A DNA stretch of 64,000 nt from Methylobacterium sp. 2A (GCF_009806555.1 NZ_VUOK01000018.1:248001-312000); one strand, 5' to 3'; counted from the stretch's first letter, positions 26,651 through 39,669 are shown. Numbers and translations: made by a program. Notes: generated by a model not told the origin, from the sequence alone.

Positions 26651-28762
26651 GTGGCAGCACTCAGGACGGGGCTCGGGATCCAGGCCGTGCTCACGGCCGT
26701 GGCCGCGCTGATCCTGCTGGCCATGCCGGGCATTCCGAGCCCGCCGCTCTACGTCTCGCTCGCCGGCTTCGCCCTGGCGGCCATCCTGGTTGCGTCGAAC
26801 GGCATCTCGGCCTACCTGAAGGTGTTCGTCTCGGTCTACGGCGTCGGCTACCTGCTGCTCGCCGGCTCGAAGACCGCCGCCGCCATGGGCCTTCTGCCTC
26901 CGGTGATCGCGGCCCTTCTGCCCCCGGCCTTCGCCGCCACCGGCGCGGTGGTGTTCGCCGCCATCGTGCTCGGCATCTCCTATCTCGAGCCGATCCGGGC
27001 GATCACCAACATCGCCGACCCCTACTTCGCCAACCGCGACAAGCCGACCAAGGAGATCGGCCTGTTCCGCTGGTTCGGGACGACCGAGGGTCGGATCGGC
27101 CGTAACCTCGTGGCGCTCTCGATCTTCGTGAACTTCGCCGACGTCGCCCTGACCCTGCGGTTCAACTTCTTCTATCGCGACATCTACAACGCCCTGCAGG
27201 AATACGACGCGAACGCCTTCTGGTATCAACTGCTCTGGGTGTTCGTGCCGCTGGCCACGCTGAACATCGCCATCGGCATGTTCGACCTGTTCGTGGATTC
27301 CTCGCTGCTGATCCGCTGGCGCACGTGGCTGACCCACAGCCTCTACGAGCGCTGGCTCGGCAACGGCACCCATTACCGGATCCCGTTCACCGACGAGGAG
27401 GCCGACAACCCGGATCAGCGGATCCAGGCCGACGTCAACAGCTTCATCGTGCAGACCACGACCCTGTCGATCCGGCTGCTGAGCCAGGCGGCGCAGCTCG
27501 TCTCGTTCATCGTGATCCTCTGGACCCTGTCGCGGGACTTCGTCGTGCCGTTCACCGACGCGGTGATCCCGGGCTTCCTCGTCTGGCTGGTAATCGGCTA
27601 CGCCGTGGTGGGCACGTGGCTCACCCATCTGATCGGCCGGCCGCTCATCGGGCTCGATTTCCGGCAGGAGCAGGTCGAGGCAAATTTCCGCTTCGCGCTG
27701 GCCCGCAACCGCATCTATTCCGAGCAGATCGCCCTGCTGCGCGGCGAGCGGGCCGAGGCCTCGCGGCTCTCGACGCTGTTCCACAGCGTCATCGACAACT
27801 ACGTCGGCATCATTTTCCGGCGCATCAAGCTGATCGCCTTCACGTTCAGCTACCGTCAGGCGAGCGTGATCTTCCCGATGGTGCTGGCCGCGCCGTCCTT
27901 CTTCGCCAAGAAGATCACGCTCGGCGCCCTGCAGCAGACCTCACAGGCCTTCGGGCAGGTGCAGAGTTCGCTCTCGTTCTTCGTCGATTCCTACACGACG
28001 CTCGCCGCCTACAAGGCCAACACCAACCGCCTCGGCTCCTTCCGCCGGGCCATGACCAAGGCCGAGGCGCTGGAGGCGGCGGGTTACGGGCTCGTCCAGG
28101 GCAACGATAGCGCGGGCGACGTGACCGCCCGCGGCCTCGTCCTCGCCCTGCCGGACGGGCGCTCGATCGTGACCGCCGACGCGCTGACCCTGCCGCGGGG
28201 TGCCGCGACCCTGGTCACCGGACCGTCGGGCTCGGGCAAGTCGACGCTGTTCCGGGCGATCGCCGGGATCTGGCCGTTCGGCAAGGGTCGGGTGGACGTG
28301 CCGGCCGGACAATCGGCGCTGCTGCTGCCGCAGCGGCCCTACATTCCGCTGGGCACCCTGCGCGGCGCCGTGGTCTACCCGAACACCACGGATCAGTTCT
28401 CCGACGAGGCCGTCAGGGACGCCCTGGTCGCCGCCCAGCTCCCGCACCTCGCCGACCGGCTGGATGAGGTCGACACCTGGGAGCGGCGTCTGTCAGGGGG
28501 CGAGCAGCAGCGGCTCGCCATCGCCCGGGTGCTGCTGGCCAAGCCCGAATGGCTGTTCCTCGACGAGGCGACGGCCTCCCTCGACGAGCCGTCGGAGGCG
28601 GCGCTCTACCGGACCCTGCGCGAGCGGCTGCCCGGGACCACGATCGTATCGATCGGCCACCGCTCGACGCTCGACGCGTTCCATGACCGGCGCATCACGC
28701 TGGAACCGGAGGGTGGCGTGTTCACCCCGCGGGAGCAGCGGCAGCCGTTGCCGGCGGAGTGA
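26651..28762 (+). CDS. SbmA/BacA-like ABC transporter, fused membrane and ATPase domains
   Basis: This 703-residue protein joins a membrane domain of the SbmA/BacA type to an ABC ATPase. The membrane domain follows an N-terminal block of extra hydrophobic helices, and its marker is NFFYRDIYNALQEYDANAFW near residue 170. The ATPase has Walker A GPSGSGKS, signature LSGGEQQRLAIARVLL and Walker B LFLDEATASLDE. Related YddA/BacA-type proteins are linked to peptides, bleomycin, vitamin B12 and very-long-chain fatty acids of lipid A. Direction and substrate are not visible here. GTG 26651 has GGAG six bases upstream and is preferred over GTG 26633. Confidence 0.88.
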   Translation: MAALRTGLGIQAVLTAVAALILLAMPGIPSPPLYVSLAGFALAAILVASNGISAYLKVFVSVYGVGYLLLAGSKTAAAMGLLPPVIAALLPPAFAATGAVVFAAIVLGISYLEPIRAITNIADPYFANRDKPTKEIGLFRWFGTTEGRIGRNLVALSIFVNFADVALTLRFNFFYRDIYNALQEYDANAFWYQLLWVFVPLATLNIAIGMFDLFVDSSLLIRWRTWLTHSLYERWLGNGTHYRIPFTDEEADNPDQRIQADVNSFIVQTTTLSIRLLSQAAQLVSFIVILWTLSRDFVVPFTDAVIPGFLVWLVIGYAVVGTWLTHLIGRPLIGLDFRQEQVEANFRFALARNRIYSEQIALLRGERAEASRLSTLFHSVIDNYVGIIFRRIKLIAFTFSYRQASVIFPMVLAAPSFFAKKITLGALQQTSQAFGQVQSSLSFFVDSYTTLAAYKANTNRLGSFRRAMTKAEALEAAGYGLVQGNDSAGDVTARGLVLALPDGRSIVTADALTLPRGAATLVTGPSGSGKSTLFRAIAGIWPFGKGRVDVPAGQSALLLPQRPYIPLGTLRGAVVYPNTTDQFSDEAVRDALVAAQLPHLADRLDEVDTWERRLSGGEQQRLAIARVLLAKPEWLFLDEATASLDEPSEAALYRTLRERLPGTTIVSIGHRSTLDAFHDRRITLEPEGGVFTPREQRQPLPAE

Positions 28763-28781
28763 GGCAGGCCCTCTCCGCTCT

Positions 28782-28808
28782 CTCCCTCCCCCGCGGTGGG
28801 GGAGGGAG
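28782..28808. repeat. Solo hairpin arm of the CTCCCTCCCCC repeat family
   Basis: Arms CTCCCTCCCCC and GGGGGAGGGAG pair over 11 bases around a 5-base loop. It sits between the convergent ABC transporter and eda genes, where it may act as a bidirectional stop. The sequence matches single arms of the composite repeat at 44485-44660. Confidence 0.75.
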
Positions 28809-28828
28809 CCCGCACGGCTGGTTCTGCG

Positions 28829-29458
28829 TTACGCCGCCTTCCGCAGCGCCGCAGCCGCCCGCGCCGCCTGCTCGATCGCCGCCGGATCGGGCGCACCGGG
28901 CTTCACAACCCAGCTGCCGCCGACGCAGAGCACCGACGGGAGCGCCAGCCAGTCCGGTGCCGTCGCCTCGGTGATTCCGCCGGTCGGGCAGAACCGCGCC
29001 GCGCCGAACACCGCCGCATGCGCCTTCAGCGCCTTGATGCCGCCCGCGGCCTCCGCCGGGAAGAACTTGAACCGGTCGAGCCCGTAATCGAGCCCGCGCA
29101 TGAGGTCGGCCGCGGTGGCGACGCCCGGCAGGTAGGGCACGCCGTTGGCCTTGGCGGCGTCGGTCAGCGGCTCCGTCAGGCCGGGGGAAACGATGAATTC
29201 GGCCCCCGCCGCCAGGGCATTCTCCAGATCGCGGGGGTTGAGCACCGTCCCGGCGCCCACCACCGCGCCCTCCACCCGGGTCATCTCCCGGATCACGTCG
29301 AGGGCGGCGGGTGTCCGCAGGGTGACCTCCAGGGCGGTCAACCCGCCCTTCACCAGGGCCTCGGCGATGGGCCGCGCCTGGGCCACGTCGTCGATCACCA
29401 GGACCGGAATGACGGGCACGGAGCGCATCAGCGCGTCGATGCTGGTCAGATCGTTCAT
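28829..29458 (-). CDS. eda: KDPG/KHG aldolase
   Basis: Eda cleaves 2-keto-3-deoxy-6-phosphogluconate to pyruvate and glyceraldehyde 3-phosphate, the last step of the Entner-Doudoroff pathway. The class I aldolase motifs are present: the catalytic Glu in [18 protein letters not shown], and the Schiff-base Lys in [12 protein letters not shown] and GGSWV phosphate loops follow. The chosen ATG 29458 gives 209 aa and follows AGGAG; an ATG three codons earlier is possible. It lies 22 bases after edd in the same operon. Confidence 0.95.
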   Translation of the reverse strand: MNDLTSIDALMRSVPVIPVLVIDDVAQARPIAEALVKGGLTALEVTLRTPAALDVIREMTRVEGAVVGAGTVLNPRDLENALAAGAEFIVSPGLTEPLTDAAKANGVPYLPGVATAADLMRGLDYGLDRFKFFPAEAAGGIKALKAHAAVFGAARFCPTGGITEATAPDWLALPSVLCVGGSWVVKPGAPDPAAIEQAARAAAALRKAA

Positions 29459-29480
29459 GATCGGCAACTCCTGTACGGTT

Positions 29481-31307
<1,827 letters not shown>

Positions 31308-31435
31308 GCTGATTCCTCCAGGCTCGGTGCCGACGGGCCGGGTCGAGGCCGCGATTCGGCTCGGCGCCAGGGCCATGTCGGTTGCCGGTACTTAAGCTGT
31401 GTGCTGCGGGATGTAACCCGGCCGCGGCGCGGACT

Positions 31436-31462
31436 CTCCCTCCCCCGCAGAGGGGGAGGGAG
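31436..31462. repeat. Solo hairpin arm of the CTCCCTCCCCC repeat family
   Basis: Arms 31436-31446 and 31452-31462 pair over 11 bases around GCAGA. It is between the asparaginase gene and edd, both on the minus strand, so it may end the asparaginase transcript. On the minus strand it reads almost exactly like one arm of the composite repeat at 44485-44660. Confidence 0.75.
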
Positions 31463-31517
31463 ACCCGCGGTGCCGGCGCCTCACGTCTCCAGCAGAGGCT
31501 TTTCGCCTCGGATCGTC

Positions 31518-33024
<1,507 letters not shown>

Positions 33025-33087
33025 TTCACGGAGCGCCGGCTGCTGGGGCGACGTCCTTGCGAGCGGAGCGCGCGCTCCTCTCCTTCG

Positions 33088-34413
33088 TCAGGCGCTCGCG
33101 GGAACGGCCGGCGGGAGCGTGCCGCCGCTCTCGGGCTCGCTGCCGGCGGCGGCGCCCCCGCGGGTCTCGGGCATGAGCGTGAGGTAGAGCGCGAACCCCA
33201 GGGCCGCGATGGCGGCGAGCGCCAGGAAGGCCGTGGAATAGCCGGCCGACACGATGATCACGCCGGCCAGCGTGGCGCTGAGCGAGGCGCCGATCCCCTG
33301 CGCGGTGGCGACCGCGCCCTGGGCGGCGTTGAAGCGTCCGCCGCCGCGGGTCAGATCGGACACCACGATCGGGAATAACGCGCCGTAGATACCCGCGCCG
33401 ATGCCGTCGAGGAGCTGCACGCCGACCAGCCAGAACGGGTTGTTCGACAGGGTGTAGAGCACCCCGCGCAGGGCGAGCACGCCGAAGGCCGCCAGGAAGA
33501 TCGGCTTCCGGCCGATCACATCGGCCTTGGCGCCCACGAAGATCGCCACCGGCACCATCACGCATTGCGCCGCCACGATACAGACGGCGATCAGCGAGGT
33601 CGCGTGATCCTTGCCCGACAGGTGCGTGAGGAGCTGGCCCACCGAGGTCAGCATCGCGGCGTTGGCGAGGTGGAAGATCGCGCAGAGCACCGCGAAGAGC
33701 AGCAGCGCCTTGTTCTGCAGCAGGGTGGCGAGGCCGGAGGGTTTCTCCTGCGCGGCTTCCTCCTCCTCGGTCATGCCCCGGGCGAGGTCGTCGTCGATGG
33801 CGTCGGCCGGCACCATCAGCATGGCGCCGATGGAGCAGGCCGCCAGGATGCCCATGAGCCAGAACACCACGATCGGCCCGAAGAAATAGGCGAGGCCGCC
33901 CGCGACCGCGGCCGAGACCGCGTTGCCGGCGTGGTTGAAACCTTCGTTCCGGCCGATCCGCTTGGCGAACATCTTCGGGCCGACGAGGCCGAGGGTGATG
34001 GCGGCCAATGCCGGCGGGAAGATCGTGCCGGCGACATGCGCGATCGATTGGGTCGCGGTCACGACATAGAAGTTCGAGATGAACGGCAGGACCAGGCAGC
34101 TCGCCGTCACCGCGATGGCGCCGCCGATCACCACGGCGCGCTTGTGGTTGGTGGCGTCGATGAAGGCCCCGGCCGGCGTCTGCGCCACGAGGCCGAGGAT
34201 GCCCGCGATGGTCATGACGAGGCCCGTGGTCGCCTCGTTCCAGCCCTGGTCCGGCCCGCGCACGGCGATGAGGTAGATGGCAAGGTAGGGGCCGAGCCCG
34301 TCGCGCACGTCGGCCAGGAAGAAGTTGAGGGCATCGAGGCCGCGCAGGGCCTTGGTCGAGGGGGTGCGGGTCCCCGCATCGGCGCCCGTCGCGCCCATCC
34401 TGTTGGTGCTCAT
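33088..34413 (-). CDS. MFS transporter
   Basis: This is a 12-helix major facilitator of 441 aa. It begins with LDALNFFLADVRDGLGPYLA and shows the loop-2/3-type motif TPAGAFIDATNHKR and the second-half motif GAKADVIGRKPIF. A charged insertion (DLARGMTEEEEAAQE) marks the central cytoplasmic loop. The substrate is unknown. It lies 144 bases downstream of the two-component genes on the same strand, so it may be their output or cotranscribed with them. Confidence 0.85.
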   Translation of the reverse strand: MSTNRMGATGADAGTRTPSTKALRGLDALNFFLADVRDGLGPYLAIYLIAVRGPDQGWNEATTGLVMTIAGILGLVAQTPAGAFIDATNHKRAVVIGGAIAVTASCLVLPFISNFYVVTATQSIAHVAGTIFPPALAAITLGLVGPKMFAKRIGRNEGFNHAGNAVSAAVAGGLAYFFGPIVVFWLMGILAACSIGAMLMVPADAIDDDLARGMTEEEEAAQEKPSGLATLLQNKALLLFAVLCAIFHLANAAMLTSVGQLLTHLSGKDHATSLIAVCIVAAQCVMVPVAIFVGAKADVIGRKPIFLAAFGVLALRGVLYTLSNNPFWLVGVQLLDGIGAGIYGALFPIVVSDLTRGGGRFNAAQGAVATAQGIGASLSATLAGVIIVSAGYSTAFLALAAIAALGFALYLTLMPETRGGAAAGSEPESGGTLPPAVPASA

Positions 34414-34557
34414 CCCGATCCGCCCCGATCAAACGGACAGGACCGCCGGAATCCGGACGGCCCGTCGCTCGCGGTGCTCGACGCCTGCACCGATCTCCGG
34501 TTCCTTCAGAAAGAGGATCGCACCTGCGCTGTGCACGATTCCCGCGCGGGCGAAGGG

Positions 34558-35961
34558 TCAATCGGGGTCGAGGACCTGGATAGCGTCAGGATTCCCGACA
34601 TCGGCTGTTGGATCAGGCGACAGATCGGCGCCCGGTGTGCCGAGGCCGTAGCGCTCGATCTTGGCGTAGAGCAGCTGGCGCTGGATCCCGAGGCGGCGGG
34701 CGGCGCCGGCGCGGTTGCCGTCGGTCTCGCGCAGGGCGGCTACGATCATGGCGCGCTCCAGGCGGGCGACGGCGCTCGGCAGGTCGCCGGACAGCCAATC
34801 CGTCGCGGGGGCGTCCCCGCTCCGCCGGTCAGGCCGGTCCGACGGCAGGTCGAGATCCCCGGCCGCGATCACGCCGCAGCGGACCAGGACCGCCGCGCGC
34901 TCGACGACGTTGCGCAGCTCGCGGACGTTGCCGGGCCAGTCGTGGGCCAGCAGCCGGGAGGCCGCGCCCCGATCGAGGCGCTTGCCCGATCGGGCCAGAA
35001 AATGTTCGGCCAGCGGGACGATGTCGGCGAGGCGCTCGCGCAGGGGCGGCAGGGCGATCGGCACCACGTTGAGGCGATAGTAGAGATCGGCGCGGAACCG
35101 CCCCTCGGCCACGAGCGCCGGGAGGTCGCGGTGGGTTGCGGCCAGGAGGCGGACATCGACCCGCGCCGGGCTGCCGCCCAGAGGCGTCACCACGCAATCC
35201 TGGATGACCCGCAGGATCTTGGCCTGCATGGCGGCCGGCATATCGCCGATCTCGTCCAGGAACAGCGTCCCGCCTTCGGCCCGGTGGAAGGCGCCGGCGC
35301 GGTCCGCCGCCGCCCCGCCGAACGCTCCCCGGACATGCCCGAACAGCTCGCTCTCCAGCAGGTCTCCCGGGATCGCCGCGCAGTTCACCGGGACGAAGGG
35401 GCGCGCACGCCGCCGGGAGAAGGCATGGAGCGCGCGGGCCACCTCCTCCTTGCCGGTGCCGGTCTCGCCCTGGATCAGCACCGTGGCGGCGGTATCGGCC
35501 ACGAGGCCGATCGTCTTCTGGACCCGGCGCATGCCTTCGCTGGAGCCGATGAGGCCCGGATGGCCGGCCGGGGCATCCGGGACGGCGCCCTCCGAGCGGA
35601 CGGCCTTGAGCATCCCGTCGAGGGCGGCGGCGAGGTCGGCCCGGCCGATCGGCTTGGTGAGGTGGTCGTGCGCGCCGAGGCGCATCGCCTCGATGGTGTT
35701 GGCCGGGCTCGCGAAGGCGGTCAGCACGGTCACGGGCGGCCGGTCCGGCAGGGCGCAGATCCGTTCCAGCGTCGCCATGCCGTCGAGGTCGCCGGGCATG
35801 CGCAGGTCGAGGAGCACCGCCGAAACCTCGCTGTCCTGCAGCCGCACCAGCGCCTCGGTGCCGGAGGCCGCCGAAAGCGGATTGTGCCCGAGGTCGGCCA
35901 CCGTCTCGGCAAGCCCCTCGCGCAGGGCCGGGTCGTCATCGACGATCAGGATGGTTGCCAT
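34558..35961 (-). CDS. NtrC-family response regulator with a variant GAFGGA loop
   Basis: The 467-residue regulator has three domains. The receiver domain (1-120) has DDD at 8-10, phospho-acceptor D52 in LLDLRMP and K103. The AAA+ domain has Walker A GETGTGKE at 165-172 and Walker B GGTLFLDE at 230-237. The C-terminal Fis-type helix-turn-helix is RAGAARRLGIQRQLLYAKI. The sigma-54 contact loop, normally GAFTGA, reads GAFGGA (212-217). Loss of the Thr weakens or abolishes sigma-54 activation in studied members, so it may work through the ordinary polymerase. Its start overlaps the kinase gene by 16 bases. Confidence 0.9.
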   Translation of the reverse strand: MATILIVDDDPALREGLAETVADLGHNPLSAASGTEALVRLQDSEVSAVLLDLRMPGDLDGMATLERICALPDRPPVTVLTAFASPANTIEAMRLGAHDHLTKPIGRADLAAALDGMLKAVRSEGAVPDAPAGHPGLIGSSEGMRRVQKTIGLVADTAATVLIQGETGTGKEEVARALHAFSRRRARPFVPVNCAAIPGDLLESELFGHVRGAFGGAAADRAGAFHRAEGGTLFLDEIGDMPAAMQAKILRVIQDCVVTPLGGSPARVDVRLLAATHRDLPALVAEGRFRADLYYRLNVVPIALPPLRERLADIVPLAEHFLARSGKRLDRGAASRLLAHDWPGNVRELRNVVERAAVLVRCGVIAAGDLDLPSDRPDRRSGDAPATDWLSGDLPSAVARLERAMIVAALRETDGNRAGAARRLGIQRQLLYAKIERYGLGTPGADLSPDPTADVGNPDAIQVLDPD

Positions 35962-37406
35962 GGCAGATCCAGCAGGAAGGTGGTCTCCGGCGCGGTCTCG
36001 TCCAGCCTGACCTCGCCGCGATGGGCCAGCGCGATCTCGCGCACGATCGCGAGCCCAAGCCCGGTCCCGTCCGCGCGGCCGGTGGCGAAGGGCTCGAACA
36101 GGTTGTCGCGGATCGCCGGATCGACACCGGGGCCGGTGTCGCCGACCCGCAGCCGCAGGCGGACGGCGCCATCGACCGTGACCCGCTCGGCGGCGAGGCA
36201 GACGCGGCCGCCGGGCGGCGTGCTCTGGAGGGCGTTCAGCAGCAGGTTGTCCAGGGCGCGCGCGACCTGAGCCCGGTCGATATGCGGATGGTCATGCTCA
36301 GGCAGTCCGTCGGCGGCGATCACGACCTGCACCGCGCGGGTACCCGCGAGATCCTCGTGCAGGCCGGTGCACGCCCCGAGCAGCGGCGCGACTGCGGTCG
36401 GCGTCCGGGTGAGCGGGCGCGCCTGCGTCAGGTTGAGCAGGTCGCGCAACAGCGTGTCGACCCGCGCGATCTGGCCGAGCACCGTGCGCAGGGCCGAGGT
36501 CGCGCGGTCCGGATCGCCGCTGACCAGGGCGTTCTCGGCCTTCAGCCGCATCGCGGCGATCGGATTGCGGATCTCGTGGGCGATGCTCGCCGCGAGGCGG
36601 CCCACAGCGGCCAGGCGCTCGGCGGCCACGACGCGGCCGCGCGCCTCCCGCAGCCGTCCGCCCGCCGCATTGAGGGCATCGACCAGGCGGTCGAATTCCC
36701 GCTCGCCCGTGGGGTCGAGGCGCGGCAGGTCCTCGCCGTCCGGCCGCGGCGCCGAGAGGGCGCGCTCCAGCCGGGCGATCCGGTCGGAGAAGCCATAGAG
36801 GAACCATCCGAGAAAGGCCGCCGAGCCCAGCACCGTGGCGGCCAGGAACCCGAGCCCCGCCACGAAGCGCGTGTAAGTGGGGCCGTCATTGACGTGGGCG
36901 CGCCCCATGGTCCACGCCGTCAGTCCGGGCTCCGGCCCGCGCAGGGGGCAGGCCTGGAGCAGGAGCACCTGCGTGCGGCTCGGCCGGTTGAGCGAGACGG
37001 CGTGTCCGGCCCGGAGCGCCTGGGCATTCACGGCGGCGATGGTATCGCGCTCGGCGGCCGGAAGATCGGTCTTCGGACCCGTGCCCTCGTAGGTGGGATA
37101 GGCATAGGCGATCGACCCGGCCTTGGCGCTCCAGATGCCGCCCTCGACACCCGGAACCCCGGCGAGCGCGGCTTCGACGACCGTGGCGAGATCGGCTTCG
37201 CCGGCAGCCTCCCGCAGGCCGACCAGGGCGGCGTACCGGTCGATGATCTCGCGGCAGGCCCGCCCCACCGTGATGTCCGTCCGGGCCACCTGGACGCCGG
37301 TCGACTGGGTGTAGACGCCGAACATCAGGTAGGCGGTCGCGATCGCCGAGGCGAGCAGCAGGATCCACAGGGCGAGGAGCCGGGCGCGCAGGCTGTAGGC
37401 CGTCAC
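35946..37406 (-). CDS. Sensor histidine kinase, DctB/NtrB-like
   Basis: This is the partner of the NtrC-type regulator (486 aa). Two transmembrane helices (about 9-30 and 185-208) flank a periplasmic sensor of about 150 residues with two Cys. A HAMP-like linker follows. The H-box reads IAHEIRNPIAAMRLKAENAL, the N-box RALDNLLLNALQSTPP, and the G-boxes GDTGPGVDP and GTGLGLAIVREIA. The ligand is unknown; the fold and partner resemble systems for organic acids. It is cotranscribed with the regulator by overlap. Confidence 0.9.
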   Translation of the reverse strand: MTAYSLRARLLALWILLLASAIATAYLMFGVYTQSTGVQVARTDITVGRACREIIDRYAALVGLREAAGEADLATVVEAALAGVPGVEGGIWSAKAGSIAYAYPTYEGTGPKTDLPAAERDTIAAVNAQALRAGHAVSLNRPSRTQVLLLQACPLRGPEPGLTAWTMGRAHVNDGPTYTRFVAGLGFLAATVLGSAAFLGWFLYGFSDRIARLERALSAPRPDGEDLPRLDPTGEREFDRLVDALNAAGGRLREARGRVVAAERLAAVGRLAASIAHEIRNPIAAMRLKAENALVSGDPDRATSALRTVLGQIARVDTLLRDLLNLTQARPLTRTPTAVAPLLGACTGLHEDLAGTRAVQVVIAADGLPEHDHPHIDRAQVARALDNLLLNALQSTPPGGRVCLAAERVTVDGAVRLRLRVGDTGPGVDPAIRDNLFEPFATGRADGTGLGLAIVREIALAHRGEVRLDETAPETTFLLDLPWQPS

Positions 37407-37871
37407 GGCGGCGCTCGGTCGAACACGGCGCAGGCTCCCCGGACCTTCGCCCCTTGTCGTAACCGGTTCCGAGAGGGCTCTCCGCCGAAGTGGAGGCCGG
37501 TTCGGCGGAGAGCGCGCTGCGACAAAGGCTTAGAGCCGCGCGCGCTTGCAACGCGATCCGGCGCGGCTCCAAGCATCGGCAGCCTGCCGGACCACTCGGC
37601 CGAGGAACGGAGGCGATACACGTTCAAAGTTCGTCCTTGAAAGGAATACAACTTTTCGTCGTCATAGTGGACGCAGCCAGCTTTTCGCCGCCGGAAAACG
37701 GCTCGACACGGTGAGATGCCCACCGGACTCTTGAACTTGGTGGCCGCGACTGCTGACTGCGTCGAAAAGTTGACACACCAGCGCGCCATCGGATCTGTCA
37801 ACCCGATCGTGAGATTGCGCCGCTCGGCCGCCGGCCTCGGATCGCCATCGGGGCCCTGACGGAGACGGACC
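37407..37871. other. Non-coding divergent interval
   Basis: These 465 bases separate the kinase and Hpt genes and hold no convincing gene. A TTGACA occurs at 37770-37775, about 95 bases before the Hpt start, but I see no good -10 at 16-18 bases. The region should hold promoters in both directions. Short frames in it lack ribosome binding sites. Confidence 0.4.
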
Positions 37872-38273
37872 GTGTCCCAAGCGCTGGTGAATCGAGAGAC
37901 GCTCGACGAACTCAGCGCGGTGATCGGTCCGGAGAAGCTGGCCGGCATCGTCGAGCGGTTCCTGCTCGGTCTCGCTGGCGCGATCGAGGAGGGGGACCGC
38001 AGCCCGGACGATTACGGGCGCGAGGCGCACACACTCGTGTCGATGTCGGGCATGCTCGGCTGCGACGCCCTGTCCCAGGCCTGTCGCACGGTCGAGGAAG
38101 CCGCCACGACAGGACTCGACCTGACGGAGCCCCTGGCCGCCCTGCGCAGGCTGCGCGATCAGACGGTCCTGGCCCTGCAGGATCTGGGCGCCGTCATGCC
38201 CCGCAAAGATCAGCCCGCGATCACCGCCTCCAGCGGCGCCTCGAAGGTCAGCACCGCCCCTTCCGGCGGATAG
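37872..38273 (+). CDS. Hpt-domain phosphotransfer protein
   Basis: This 133-residue protein is a single histidine-phosphotransfer domain. The segment REAHTLVSMSGMLGCDALSQ carries the phospho-accepting His at about residue 53, in the HxLxSxSGxLG context of Hpt helices. It would relay phosphate between a hybrid kinase and a response regulator; neither partner is certain here. The start is GTG 37872 with GGAG upstream. Its last 64 bases overlap, in antisense, the end of the HWE kinase gene. The Ser/Gly-rich tail (ITASSGASKVSTAPSGG) is encoded in that overlap and may not be functional. Confidence 0.8.
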   Translation: MSQALVNRETLDELSAVIGPEKLAGIVERFLLGLAGAIEEGDRSPDDYGREAHTLVSMSGMLGCDALSQACRTVEEAATTGLDLTEPLAALRRLRDQTVLALQDLGAVMPRKDQPAITASSGASKVSTAPSGG

Positions 38274-39415
38274 GTCAGCAGCGCCGAGCCGCCGAAGCCG
38301 TGGACGAGGCTGCGGGCGATGAGGCGGGTGCCGAAACCGCTCCGGGTCGGCGGGCTCACCGGCGGACCGCCGGTCTCCTCCCAGCGGAAGCGCAGCCGCG
38401 GGCCGCCCTCCGCGTCGATCACCGTCCAAGTGATGCAGACCTTGCCGCCGGCCGCCGAGAGCGCGCCGTACTTGGCCGCGTTGGTCCCGAGTTCGTGCAG
38501 CATGAGAGCCAGGGTCAGGCCGTGGCGCGGTCCCAGGGTCAGGTCGGCGCCTTCGACCCGGAAACGACCGGTCATCCCGTCATCGTGCAGCGAGATCGCC
38601 CCCGCCACCAGACCGAGCAGGGACGCCCGGGCGAAAGATCCCTGAAGCAGCACATCGTGCGCGTTCGCCAGCGCCAGCAGTCGTGCCGCCAGCGCCTCGC
38701 CGGCGGCTTCCAGCGAGACCGCGTTGCGCATGGTCTGGGTCGCCACCGCCTGAACCATGGCGATCGTGTTCTTCATCCGGTGCGCGAGTTCCTGCATCAG
38801 CAGCGTCTGATGCGCCTCCGCGAGCTTCAGCTCGGTGATGTCGCGTGAGACCGTGAGGATGCGCTCGGGGCTGCCGGGCGTCGCGCCGATCGGCGTCACG
38901 GCCACGTCCCACCACCGGACCGCTTGGCCGGCCTCGATCTGCGCCTGGAACCGGCTCGGCCGGCCGAGGCGTGCCCGGTCCAGGGCGGCCGACGCGGCCT
39001 CGCGATCCTCCGGCCGGGTCCACACCTCGAGCCAGGGGCGGCCGATCGCCTCCGCTTCGTCCGGGACGCCGGACAGCGCCGGACCACCCGCCGAGGCGGT
39101 GATCAGGTATCCCTCGCAATCGAGCAGTTCCAGATAGTCGTTGGAGGCCGGTGGCTGTGCGGAAGGCTTGAGGCCTGCGAGCGGCGCCCGGCTCTCCGGT
39201 GCTGCGGCAAGCGGTCGCTCGGCAGCGACCCGGCCGGACTCGACGCGGCTCGCCGCCTCGATGATGCGGGCGAGTCGGCGGCTGCGCTGCCGCTCCCGGT
39301 CGGCCTGCGCGCTGGCCTGCGCCAGCAGGTTGCGCAGACGGGCATTCTCCGCCTCGAGCATATCGAGGCGCCGCTCCGCCCCCTCGACCCGCGGCAACAC
39401 GATGACCGCTTCCAT
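38210..39415 (-). CDS. PAS domain HWE-family histidine kinase
   Basis: This soluble sensor kinase has 401 residues. An N-terminal coiled coil (about 15-55) is followed by a PAS domain (about 95-200, ending in the typical VSRDITELKLAEA). The HWE dimerisation segment is MQELAHRMKNTIAMVQAVAT with the phospho-His at 212. The ATPase has LMLHELGTNAAKYGALS and GFGTRLIARSLV. HWE kinases are common in Hyphomicrobiales and often sense light or general stress; the PAS ligand is unknown. I chose ATG 39415, at MEAVIVLPRV, rather than the upstream ATG at 39541. Confidence 0.88.
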   Translation of the reverse strand: MEAVIVLPRVEGAERRLDMLEAENARLRNLLAQASAQADRERQRSRRLARIIEAASRVESGRVAAERPLAAAPESRAPLAGLKPSAQPPASNDYLELLDCEGYLITASAGGPALSGVPDEAEAIGRPWLEVWTRPEDREAASAALDRARLGRPSRFQAQIEAGQAVRWWDVAVTPIGATPGSPERILTVSRDITELKLAEAHQTLLMQELAHRMKNTIAMVQAVATQTMRNAVSLEAAGEALAARLLALANAHDVLLQGSFARASLLGLVAGAISLHDDGMTGRFRVEGADLTLGPRHGLTLALMLHELGTNAAKYGALSAAGGKVCITWTVIDAEGGPRLRFRWEETGGPPVSPPTRSGFGTRLIARSLVHGFGGSALLTYPPEGAVLTFEAPLEAVIAG

Positions 39416-39669
39416 CGCCCGCCCCCTCGTCACCCCGGCGGCGCGCCCGTGCGCACCGCAGCAGGTCCACCGAGGCGCAGGCGCGGCGACGCCGGATCGA
39501 GCCGGAGGGCACCGGCGGCTTGCGCCGCTTCTGATGCCCAATCCCGGTCCGCAGCCCTGCGAATCGTTGGATGGCTCAGGCTACCATGACGGTCGGGATA
39601 ATCAATCGGAACCTGTATTCGCCGCCGGGCTAAAACTTATGATGCGATCCTGTTCTGCGAGGAAGACAG

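Noticed and set aside
37770..37775. TTGACA as the -35 of the Hpt gene
   Set aside because: No acceptable -10 sequence lies at 16-18 bases, so I did not list a promoter.
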